Below are positions 43,020-50,482 of a DNA stretch of 64,000 nucleotides, in pieces (the first letter of the stretch is position 1; every line of letters starts with the position of its first letter). The notes under the pieces were generated by a model that made no database searches, was not told the DNA's origin, and saw nothing but the letters and a program-made list of their open reading frames with translations. The translations under genes and the position numbers were made by a program. The DNA is taken from the NCBI GenBank assembly GCA_016711805.1, contig JADJSH010000005.1, positions 1 through 64,000 of the forward strand, written 5' to 3'. Source of the DNA: Bacteroidota bacterium. GTDB lineage: Bacteria > Bacteroidota > Bacteroidia > B-17B0 > Aurantibacillaceae.

Positions 43020-44390
43020 ATGACAAAACGATTATTTATAGCTCTATTACTATTATGTAATTGGGTATTTATTTTAGCACAAACCACAGCAGTGGTGCCG
43101 GCAGATGCAAAGGCCGTAAAGTACCGAAGGAGTTCTTTATATATGGTAATGTTAGATGATAAAGGCTTAGTAAATGCCGAGGTTATAAAATCAACATTTA
43201 TGAGTATGCCTATTCCCGAAAAATTTAATGATCATACATTGCCCATAAGAAGTTTTGATCCATCTACTTTAATGCTGACGGAGGAAGAAAAAAAGTCGGC
43301 AGAAAAAAAAGGTGGTAAGTTTGGATCTTTTACCAAATCTTTAGCAAATGGCGCGACTGGCGGTTTGGTTGATACAACTGACACCAAGTATTTACCACTT
43401 AAGATTGATAAATTTTTTAATGAAAATAATATTGCTCGCGATTTAGTGGCTAAATGGTTTAATAGAAGTGAAAAAGGAACCTTTAATATGAATTTGATTG
43501 GAGAAAGAGGTTCTTACGACGCTTCAGCTTTAGATATTAGTGCAGCTAAGTCGAGTGCAAGAGGAATTTCTGCTATAGCAGATGCAGGGGAAGAACTCAT
43601 TGGAAATACATTTGTGGTAGTAACTCGGTTTAATTATGTAAGTATGGAATCTATCACTGCTGCTACACAAAAGCTAGGGAATTTTGCAATGGCATTAGCT
43701 GCCGCCTCTGGTAATACAGTTAGTGCTGAGGTTAAACAGGCAACCGATTCAATAGCAAAACAAATTACAGGGTATGCAGTACAAACAACTTCGCATTTAT
43801 ATAAATTGGTGTGGAACGATTCTATTGAAGCGGTGTTTTATCAAAATTATTGGATTGATGATAATTCGTTTGACCCAGCTAAAAAAGCAGCCTTCGACAC
43901 CACAAAATTATTTACGTTAGAATTAATTGGTGATGAAAGAGCGAATGCTTCTATTTTAGAAGCTAAGTTATCTAATAAATCGCAAGATGAATTAGTAACA
44001 AAGGCAACAGTAAACGCTTTTGATGCGGTGTTGGCGAAGCTGCAACGTAAGTATGAAATCTTTAGAACAAAAACACCTTTATATTCGGGCGATCCTATTA
44101 CTGCTAAAATTGGTTTGAAAGAAGGTTTGGAGCCTGGTGATAAATTCGAAGTGTTGGAGCAAAGGCAAGATCCTAAAACAGGAAAAACGACCTATGAGAA
44201 AGTGGGAAAAATAAAAGTAGAAAGAGGAATGATTTGGGATAATCGTTTTGGTGCTGAAGATGAAACTGTAAAAACAGGAGTAGAAGGAGCCGCAGCTTCG
44301 GGAACAACTCCAGCATCTAAAATTGATCGCACCACTTTTTCGGGACCAAAAGGATTATATACAGGAATGTTGATTAGACAGAAGAATTAA
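43020..44390 (+). CDS. Secreted protein of unknown function
   Basis: A 456-residue protein with a signal peptide (MTKRLFIALLLLCNWVFILAQ). The first half has YRRSSLYMVMLDD and NFVVVTRFNYVSMES-type strands around a helical middle (QKLGNFAMALAAASGNTVSAEVKQ); the last 100 residues (LYSGDPITAKIGLKEGLEPGDKFEVLEQ...KVGKIKVERGMIWDNR) look like a small beta-barrel, as in lipoprotein or surface-protein C-termini. I recognise no catalytic motif. It is followed, 38 bases later, by a TPR protein gene on the same strand. Confidence 0.65.
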   Translation: MTKRLFIALLLLCNWVFILAQTTAVVPADAKAVKYRRSSLYMVMLDDKGLVNAEVIKSTFMSMPIPEKFNDHTLPIRSFDPSTLMLTEEEKKSAEKKGGKFGSFTKSLANGATGGLVDTTDTKYLPLKIDKFFNENNIARDLVAKWFNRSEKGTFNMNLIGERGSYDASALDISAAKSSARGISAIADAGEELIGNTFVVVTRFNYVSMESITAATQKLGNFAMALAAASGNTVSAEVKQATDSIAKQITGYAVQTTSHLYKLVWNDSIEAVFYQNYWIDDNSFDPAKKAAFDTTKLFTLELIGDERANASILEAKLSNKSQDELVTKATVNAFDAVLAKLQRKYEIFRTKTPLYSGDPITAKIGLKEGLEPGDKFEVLEQRQDPKTGKTTYEKVGKIKVERGMIWDNRFGAEDETVKTGVEGAAASGTTPASKIDRTTFSGPKGLYTGMLIRQKN

Positions 44391-44428
44391 TTTTTAATAC
44401 ATTAACATATTCTCACTTTCTAACCGAT

Positions 44429-46081
44429 TTGAAAAGTAAAACACATATTTTCTCGTTACTTATTCTCTTTTTTGTAGGGTCTTTTCTGTATGCTCAAAAT
44501 GCGAATAATGCATTGAGCAAAACCATGGATTCTCTGAAACTAGAGGTTAAACAGGCTAAACATGATTCAAGTAAATGTAATGCATTAAATTATTTAGTTG
44601 AGTTAGAGTCCGACGAAACTATTTGGCCAAAATATAACGACGAAATAAAACGAATTGCCGAAAAGAATTTAAAAACCGTTGAACCAAATTCAGTATTGGG
44701 TATATTTTTTCAAAAACGTTTAGCAGATGCTATTAATAATATAGGATATCTACAATATAATCATGGTAATGTGGCCGAGGCGCTTAGTAATTATAGAGCG
44801 AGTCTGGCTATTCAAGAGAAAATTAATTACAAGAGGGGATTAGGAGCTTCCTATAATAATATAGGAAATGTTTATCAGAATATGGGTAAATCTGATACCG
44901 CCTTAATTTATTTTTTTAAAGGATTGAAAGCAACTGAAAGTATTTCAGACATGCTAGGCATTGCTTATTCTTATGATAACATAGGCAATGTATATATAAA
45001 TAAAGGAATTGTTAATAAGGCGCTCGAGTTTTTCTTTAAAGCTTTAAAATTACAAGAAACCTCAGGTGATGAATATGGGTTAGCCAATGTGTTGAATAAT
45101 ATAGGCATTGTGTATGGCAATCAGGGTGATTATAAAAAGGCATTAGAATATTATTTTAAGGCTTTAAAAATTAATGAGTCTATTAATAATAAATTAGGAA
45201 TTGCTAATTCCTTAAACAATATTGGAACATCGTACTTGAAATTTCGTGATTTTGAAAATGCGATGATTTATGAAAATAAGAGTTTGGCTTTGTATGAAGA
45301 GCTTGGAAATATTGATGGCATTGCAAACACGTCTGGGAACCTTGGATTGGTATATTATGAAAAAAATGAGTTAGACAAATCGCTAAAATTATATTTAAAA
45401 GCTTTAGCCATTCAAGAAGAACTGAAAAATTTGGACGGAGTGGCAAATACAATGACTGCTATTGGTGGAATTTACTTTTATAAGCACAATTACCAATTGG
45501 CGTTACAATACTCCCAAAAAGCTATGGAGTATAGCCAAAAATTAGGTTATCCAGATGCCATTAGAAATGCTGCTTCGCGTTTATATGAGATTTATAAAGT
45601 AAAGGGAGATTATCAAAAAGCTTTTGAAAGTTATGATTTATATATTTTGATGCGAGATAGTGTTAACAATCAAGAAACTAAAAAAGCAGCTATTAAATCG
45701 CAATTAAAGTACGAATACGAAAAACAATCTGCTGCGGATAGTGTAAAACATGCCCAAGCACAAAAAGTAAAAGATGCACAATTAAGGGCACAAAATGCTA
45801 GTTTAAAACAACAAAAAACGCAACGCTATGTATTATATGGTGGATTATTGCTAGTTGTTGGTATTTTGATATTTATGATTAACCGATTCAGAATAACACA
45901 AAGGCAAAAAGCATTGATTCAAAAACAAAAGGTGTTTGTTGATGAAGCTTATGAAAAACTTCACGAAAAAAATAAAGAAGTGTTGGATAGTATTCATTAT
46001 GCTCAACGCATCCAAAAGGCTTTAATTACCAGCGAAAAGTATATTGATAAGCAATTAAATAAATTAAATAAGAAGGATTAA
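44429..46081 (+). CDS. TPR membrane protein with a SpoIIE-phosphatase-type linker but no phosphatase
   Basis: A 550-residue protein: signal peptide after a TTG start (KSKTHIFSLLILFFVGSFLYAQ), eight or more TPRs of the 40-residue NIGxxYxxxGxYxxALEYxxKALxI type (about 95-400), coiled coil, one transmembrane helix (about 470-490), then a signalling helix KNKEVLDSIHYAQRIQKALITSE. In relatives this helix leads into a SpoIIE-type PP2C domain, as in the gene at 26920. Here it stops 16 residues later (LNKLNKKD). No ATG precedes the signal peptide, so TTG is the best start. It may act as a sensor that lends its helix to a separate effector. Confidence 0.8.
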   Translation: MKSKTHIFSLLILFFVGSFLYAQNANNALSKTMDSLKLEVKQAKHDSSKCNALNYLVELESDETIWPKYNDEIKRIAEKNLKTVEPNSVLGIFFQKRLADAINNIGYLQYNHGNVAEALSNYRASLAIQEKINYKRGLGASYNNIGNVYQNMGKSDTALIYFFKGLKATESISDMLGIAYSYDNIGNVYINKGIVNKALEFFFKALKLQETSGDEYGLANVLNNIGIVYGNQGDYKKALEYYFKALKINESINNKLGIANSLNNIGTSYLKFRDFENAMIYENKSLALYEELGNIDGIANTSGNLGLVYYEKNELDKSLKLYLKALAIQEELKNLDGVANTMTAIGGIYFYKHNYQLALQYSQKAMEYSQKLGYPDAIRNAASRLYEIYKVKGDYQKAFESYDLYILMRDSVNNQETKKAAIKSQLKYEYEKQSAADSVKHAQAQKVKDAQLRAQNASLKQQKTQRYVLYGGLLLVVGILIFMINRFRITQRQKALIQKQKVFVDEAYEKLHEKNKEVLDSIHYAQRIQKALITSEKYIDKQLNKLNKKD

Positions 46082-46083
46082 AC

Positions 46084-46635
46084 TTATTTTCCTTTTTCTT
46101 CCAGTCGTTTTTTAAACGCTTCCCAATCAAAATTCCATGGATCGGTTTTACGCACAGGAGCAATGTCGCTGTGGCGTAACACATATTTAATGCTATATCT
46201 TTTTTTAATGCTATTAATTAAATTCAATAAAGCTTTGTTTTGTTCTTCAGTTGGACTCTCCGTATAAGATGTCATCAATTCAATGCCAATAGAGCAGGAG
46301 TTTACGTTAGTCGTGCCATCAGGTAAAGAACTTTTACCAGCATGATACGAATTATCTTTTTCATCTACTAACTGATACACGGTGCCATCACGCCCAATCA
46401 CATAATGCGCTGATACTCCATACGTAGAAAATTGTTTGATAACTAAATCAATATCGTATTTATCTCCGCCCGAATTATTAAAGGTAGAGTGTACAATAAC
46501 CGCGCTGACGTTGCGGTTACTATTAGGTGCAAAACCAAAACTTACTTTTTTATTAATGATGTTTAAGGAATCTCCAGCAAAAGCAGATAAGCTAGATGTG
46601 ATTAAAAATATAAATAGGATTAATAAGTGTTTCAT
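46084..46635 (-). CDS. N-acetylmuramoyl-L-alanine amidase (amidase_2 type)
   Basis: Secreted zinc amidase of 183 residues that cleaves between MurNAc and L-Ala in peptidoglycan. Signal peptide MKHLLILFIFLITSSLSAFA; zinc ligands are expected at H in VIVHST (about 48-52), H in LRHSDIAP and D in RKTDPW; SAHYVIGRDGTVYQLV and SIGIELM are family strands. It is related to AmpD but exported, so it acts in the periplasm on the wall or on released fragments. It converges on the TPR gene with a two-base gap. Confidence 0.9.
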   Translation of the reverse strand: MKHLLILFIFLITSSLSAFAGDSLNIINKKVSFGFAPNSNRNVSAVIVHSTFNNSGGDKYDIDLVIKQFSTYGVSAHYVIGRDGTVYQLVDEKDNSYHAGKSSLPDGTTNVNSCSIGIELMTSYTESPTEEQNKALLNLINSIKKRYSIKYVLRHSDIAPVRKTDPWNFDWEAFKKRLEEKGK

Positions 46636-46735
46636 TTGCTAAAATTAGTCTTACCAAAGATAATTGGTTTTAAGGAAATAGCAAGTTGATGTTTAGTTAT
46701 ATTGTGTTAAGGAGATTGATAGTAGGACGCGTTAG

Positions 46736-46750
46736 CGGTTCGTTGTTTTT
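46736..46750. repeat. 15-base repeat CGGTTCGTTGTTTTT, copy 1
   Basis: Identical to 48365-48379. Each copy lies just beyond the 3' end of a minus-strand gene (the beta-lactamase fusion and the AhpD-like gene). The copy here is preceded by GCGTTAG, a G+C-rich spot in an AT-rich region. Confidence 0.55.
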
Positions 46751-46755
46751 CTTTC

Positions 46756-48330
46756 TCAGTCATTTATAAATGTTAAGATATATTCTTGAATTTCTTTTCG
46801 TTGTTCGTTATTAGCATTATCATCCATTTCATTATGGGTCGTATTTGCTAATTTTACTATTTTCATTTTATACTTTTTAGCTTCCTTTTCTGTCGGTAAA
46901 ACACCTTGGTCTGCAGGTTGGTCGCTTGAACGTAATGAGTAAACTTTAACTTTTTTTGATTTAGGCAATACCATTCTTCTGTTGTCCAAAGTGATTATTT
47001 TTTCGACTATGTTCGGGTATTTTTGTGGAAAAAGAGCTGCCATATCACCACCGTTAGAATGTCCTATAATTGAAATGTGTTTAAAATCTATATTTGGGTT
47101 TGTTCTTTTGAGTTCGTTGATAACGAATAAAATATTCTCAGCACCACGTTCCCAAAAAGGTCGTCTTACAATTTGTGGATTTCCTGTCAATGGTAATAAA
47201 CTATCAGTAGCAAGTTCGTGTTGAATACTTACAACAAAAAATCCTTTTGATGCTAAAACTTCAGACAAATATGAATATGCTAAATAATCGCCACCTTTGT
47301 TTTGCCCGTAACCGTGACTAATAATGACAACTTTTTGTTTTGAAGTAATTTTGGTATTTGGTTTGTAAATTGCAATAGGAATATCTCGATGTCTGTTTGA
47401 GTCAAACAATGTTAAAGTATCAAGTTTAAAGGTTGACTTTACTGTTTCTTGTGGCGGGGTGTTTGTGTAATAGTCCCAAGTTTCTTTTGCTATATCAGCA
47501 ATTATTTCTTCTCCGTCTTTAAATTTTTCGGTTGTATAATGTACAAAAATCGAAATAACGAAATGATTTCCATTTGGAAGTTTCACAATTCCAATATCAT
47601 TTATAGCTCCTGTCATACCAGCATCGTTTGTAAATGAACTCCCTGTTCTATGAGCAACTTCTGTTTTTGATGGTAATTTTCCTTTAATTCTATTTTGACC
47701 TACAGAAGTAGAACCCATTGTTTCGTATAGAAATTTTGAGGATTTATTTGTCAATAGTTTATTTTTAAATAAATCATTTAAAAGTTGATTTGAAAAATTT
47801 GGGGTTGTTGTATTTAAAAACTGTGCATCCCAATTTTGGTGCATTCCTTCTTCATCATTCTTAATAATGAAATCAGAATTGCCTATAAAATTTTCAATTG
47901 CCTTTACTCCTCCAACAAGTCTAATTAATATATCACAAAGATTATTATCACTATAGATTATCATCCATTCCAAGGCTTCTTTAATCGTAATGGAAAGGTT
48001 TCCTTCTGGATATTTTTTTTGAAATGGGCTCCAAGTATTTTCCAGAAGTTCATTTTTTTTAATAAAAAGATTCTGTTTTAAGGAAAGCTCGCCTTTGTCA
48101 ACTTTATTTAAAACAGTTAAGGCAATGTGAAACTTAAAAACACTTATCATAGGATAGTGTTTATTACCATTAAAGCTCAAAGTGTCACCATTTTCTAAAT
48201 GCAAAATTGAAATGCCTACATTAGCTTTTTTTGTTGAAATAATTTGTTCAATTTTTTCACGAAGTTCATTTTGCCCAAAAAAATGTGTGTAAAAAAATGT
48301 TGTAATAATTAATAAAAATAATTTTATCAT
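46756..48330 (-). CDS. Class A beta-lactamase fused to an alpha/beta hydrolase
   Basis: A 524-residue exported protein (signal MIKLFLLIITTFFYTHFFG). Residues 22-290 form a class A serine beta-lactamase: S63-VF-K66 (SxxK), S127-D-N129, a NDEEGMH loop (157-163) placed as the E166 loop of subclass A2 enzymes, and R228-T-G in place of KTG. Residues 300-524 form an alpha/beta hydrolase: VVIISHGYG (334-342), nucleophile S425 in GHSNGG, and a candidate His in NTTHNEMDD. Both active sites look complete. Beta-lactamase activity is likely but the spectrum is not predictable; the hydrolase substrate is unknown. The frame is continuous, so the fusion is not an assembly join visible here. Confidence 0.82.
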   Translation of the reverse strand: MIKLFLLIITTFFYTHFFGQNELREKIEQIISTKKANVGISILHLENGDTLSFNGNKHYPMISVFKFHIALTVLNKVDKGELSLKQNLFIKKNELLENTWSPFQKKYPEGNLSITIKEALEWMIIYSDNNLCDILIRLVGGVKAIENFIGNSDFIIKNDEEGMHQNWDAQFLNTTTPNFSNQLLNDLFKNKLLTNKSSKFLYETMGSTSVGQNRIKGKLPSKTEVAHRTGSSFTNDAGMTGAINDIGIVKLPNGNHFVISIFVHYTTEKFKDGEEIIADIAKETWDYYTNTPPQETVKSTFKLDTLTLFDSNRHRDIPIAIYKPNTKITSKQKVVIISHGYGQNKGGDYLAYSYLSEVLASKGFFVVSIQHELATDSLLPLTGNPQIVRRPFWERGAENILFVINELKRTNPNIDFKHISIIGHSNGGDMAALFPQKYPNIVEKIITLDNRRMVLPKSKKVKVYSLRSSDQPADQGVLPTEKEAKKYKMKIVKLANTTHNEMDDNANNEQRKEIQEYILTFIND

Positions 48331-48364
48331 AAAATTAAAGTAGTTTGTTTATTTCAATTTTTCA

Positions 48365-48379
48365 CGGTTCGTTGTTTTT
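48365..48379. repeat. 15-base repeat CGGTTCGTTGTTTTT, copy 2
   Basis: Second copy of the motif at 46736-46750, directly beyond the stop codon of the AhpD-like gene. Related shorter words (GACGGTTGCGGTTTT) occur near 48890. Confidence 0.55.
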
Positions 48380-48835
48380 TCATCCGTTTAATTCTGTAAT
48401 TGTCACGACTTTATTCTGTTGGTAATTTTCTGTTAAATTATATATTCGTCCTAATTTTTGGCAAGCCGTTATAAAACTTATGAATGAACACAGTTCTGAA
48501 ATTTCTTGTTCTGTAAATTCCTCTCTTAATATGTCAAAATGCTTATCATTTATTGATTTATGGTCAATTGCAAAAAATTGAGCAAATGCAGTTGCGGAAC
48601 TTATTCTTTTTTCAGTTAAGTCGAAATTTGGTTTTCCTGCTTTTACCATACAATATTCGCATTCATTTTCAAATGCAATCGTTCTCCTAACTTGTTCCAA
48701 TAGATTTTTGTCAAGTTTTGTTTCTGAAAATAATGCAACTTCTAAATCAATCCATTTATCTAAAACAATTTTATTGTGTCCAATAAGTTTTTCAAATGGT
48801 GAATTGCCATATTCTGAAAGTTTAATTCTTGTCAT
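48380..48835 (-). CDS. Carboxymuconolactone decarboxylase (AhpD-like) family protein
   Basis: A 151-residue all-helical protein with the CMD/AhpD core and the redox pair C-E-Y-C in FENECEYCMVKAGK (about 55-68). AhpD-like members use the CxxC pair as a peroxidase or reductase relay; the glutamate and histidine that usually complete the proton relay are not obvious here, and the typical HxxxA helix is replaced by KAGKPNFDL. It may therefore be a redox or structural member only. It lies between the beta-lactamase fusion and the unknown secreted gene, all on the minus strand. Confidence 0.78.
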   Translation of the reverse strand: MTRIKLSEYGNSPFEKLIGHNKIVLDKWIDLEVALFSETKLDKNLLEQVRRTIAFENECEYCMVKAGKPNFDLTEKRISSATAFAQFFAIDHKSINDKHFDILREEFTEQEISELCSFISFITACQKLGRIYNLTENYQQNKVVTITELNG

Positions 48836-48839
48836 TATT

Positions 48840-49235
48840 ATTTTTAAAATTTTATTGTTCGATTATTTTGTAAATTTCTCATTCAGTTTTTTTGACGGTT
48901 GCGGTTTTACAATGACCGCTAACGTTTTCGAGCTACCAGAAGTGCGGTTCAAGGCATCTGTCAACCGAATACTAATAACAAAGATAGAATGTTTCTACGC
49001 ATTTGCAATGCAAAATGAATGTCTTTCGCTAAGCGACATTTATTGCAAATGCTTTGATGTCAGCCCGCATTTTTGGTAGGTTGTGTTATATGATGCCAGC
49101 CGCATTTAGTGAGAAAAGTACCAATGACAACTTGATGTTTCTAATTACGAAATCATATGTCTAGCAGAAACTACTACCGCCTTTTTGCAATTTACAAAAT
49201 TGCACGACAAACGGTTTTTATTGAAACGGCGAAGG
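48840..49235. other. 396-bp palindrome-rich spacer, no supported gene
   Basis: Richer in G+C than its neighbours. It holds an imperfect palindrome at 48999-49052 with perfect outer arms GCATTTGCAA / TTGCAAATGC and inner arms around TCGCTAAGCGA, with extra unpaired bases on one strand; a second hairpin TGCAATTT-AC-AAAATTGCA near 49176-49194; and CGCTAACG and GTTATAT words. A 123-codon plus-strand frame here has no coding character. The bulged palindrome recalls recombination-site structure, but no integrase or canonical attC consensus was found. Confidence 0.35.
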
Positions 49236-49850
49236 TTATTTTTGTATAAATTGTATGTAATAATCTCTGTCTTGTTGGGTGTCACGAAGTACTTGAATGT
49301 TTTTATTTTTCTTCAATACGTTTTGTTTTAATTTTTCATAGTAAGTAATTTGAGCACAGTGAATTATTTTAACTGGTGTTTTATAAAAAGCATAAGGAAA
49401 GTCTAGAATATAGTCTAAGTCGTCTCCAACTAAATAGACTACTTCTAATGAAGTTAACTTTGTAAAGTCTAGTCTGTAAATTGTCGCATATAATGAATCA
49501 ACTGGTTCGCTTTCTTTTGTGTTAAAAGGATTATTTGCCGTTGGGTGTAAAACATACAGTACTTTTACTTCTGATAGTTTTTTGTTGACGTTGGCAATAT
49601 ATGCTTCAACTTCTCTTTTAAACCTTTTGTTCACCTTTTTAGCTTTCCCACTATTGTCGAGAATGAAATTTGGAAGAACGTTAATTAAGTCAATTGAAAG
49701 ACGATGACCTTTATAATTTGTGATGGAGTCGGATTGAAAAAGATAAGGATATGTGGAAGTAAAATTAACTGTAAGAGTGTCTATTTGTCCGTAAGTCCAA
49801 ATAGATAAAAATGTAAATATTGTTAGGATTTTATATTTTATTTTTTGCAT
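49236..49850 (-). CDS. Secreted protein of unknown function
   Basis: A 204-residue protein with a signal peptide (MQKIKYKILTIFTFLSIWTYGQ). The mature part is alpha/beta with a strand-like VLYVLHPTANNPF and a segment LTSLEVVYLVGDDLDYILDFPYAF that reads like a single leucine-rich repeat. Five to seven Tyr-rich stretches (ITYYEKLKQNV, DRDYYIQFIQK) stand out. There is no recognised domain. It lies in the same islet as the beta-lactamase fusion and is preceded by a G+C-rich gap (49851-49945). Confidence 0.5.
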   Translation of the reverse strand: MQKIKYKILTIFTFLSIWTYGQIDTLTVNFTSTYPYLFQSDSITNYKGHRLSIDLINVLPNFILDNSGKAKKVNKRFKREVEAYIANVNKKLSEVKVLYVLHPTANNPFNTKESEPVDSLYATIYRLDFTKLTSLEVVYLVGDDLDYILDFPYAFYKTPVKIIHCAQITYYEKLKQNVLKKNKNIQVLRDTQQDRDYYIQFIQK

Positions 49851-49960
49851 TTAGTGTTCGGCTGGTTGCATATAACTAGTCGCTTGGCGCTACTTATTCG
49901 TTTACAATTAACAACAAACGAATACAAGCGCTTACAAATAATTCTTATATCAAATATAAT

Positions 49961-49996
49961 AAAAAAATCCCCTTCAAATTTCTCTGAAGGGGATTC
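49961..49996 (-). terminator. Terminator after the 93-residue secreted protein gene
   Basis: Stem AATCCCCTTCA / TGAAGGGGATT with flanking A-tract; identical over 35 bases to the terminator at 50421-50456 behind dnaK. Confidence 0.88.
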
Positions 49997-50030
49997 TCTA
50001 TCAAAATTAAACTGATTAATAAAATTAATT

Positions 50031-50312
50031 TTATTCGATTTTAATGCAGCCATCTTTAATAGTAATTTTTGCATCATTTTTTACTTTCACCCAACCACAA
50101 GAAGTTTTTATTTCTACTTCTGAGGCACTTGTTTGAATGGATGCAGAACCTGAAGTAGAACTGTTGAATTCCACCTTTTGAGTTGATCCATTTGATTTTA
50201 CCTCCATCGTGTATTTTTTAGAATCCTTGTTGTAATACTTAATGGTAAATGCAGATGCGATGTTTGCTACTAATAAAAAAGCAACAGATAAAAAAAGTGA
50301 TTTTAATTTCAT
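50031..50312 (-). CDS. Small exported protein, 93 residues
   Basis: Signal peptide MKLKSLFLSVAFLLVANIASA followed by a 72-residue beta-rich domain: IKYYNKDSKKYTMEVKSNG, KVEFNSSTSGSASIQTS, EVEIKTSCGWVKVKNDAKITIKDGCIKIE. Two cysteines near the end (SCGW, DGCI) could form a disulfide. It is similar in style to small beta-sandwich proteins of the envelope, but no family is recognised. It lies between dnaK and the islet with its own promoter and a terminator that duplicates the dnaK terminator. Confidence 0.6.
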   Translation of the reverse strand: MKLKSLFLSVAFLLVANIASAFTIKYYNKDSKKYTMEVKSNGSTQKVEFNSSTSGSASIQTSASEVEIKTSCGWVKVKNDAKITIKDGCIKIE

Positions 50313-50349
50313 AATTTATTTTTTTGAGGTTTAACAATAACTTAAGTTA

Positions 50350-50357
50350 CAAAAATA
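50350..50357 (-). promoter_or_regulatory. -7 promoter box of the 93-residue secreted protein gene
   Basis: Minus-strand TATTTTTG matches TAnnTTTG, 37 bases upstream of the ATG at 50312. Confidence 0.4.
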
Positions 50358-50420
50358 CTTTGCATGTTTGCAAATAATATCAGTGATTTAACATATTAAA
50401 ACTCCATGAACTATTATAAT

Positions 50421-50456
50421 TAAAAAATCCCCTTCAAATTTCTCTGAAGGGGATTC
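50421..50456 (-). terminator. Terminator after dnaK
   Basis: Stem AATCCCCTTCA / TGAAGGGGATT with flanking A-tract. The sequence 50422-50456 is the same as 49962-49996. Confidence 0.88.
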
Positions 50457-50482
50457 AACTTTAATTAAACCAGAACTGAAAA

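Noticed and set aside
48708..49079. 123-codon plus-strand frame
   Set aside because: It is antisense to the AhpD-like gene and then runs through palindromic spacer DNA; composition is not protein-like.
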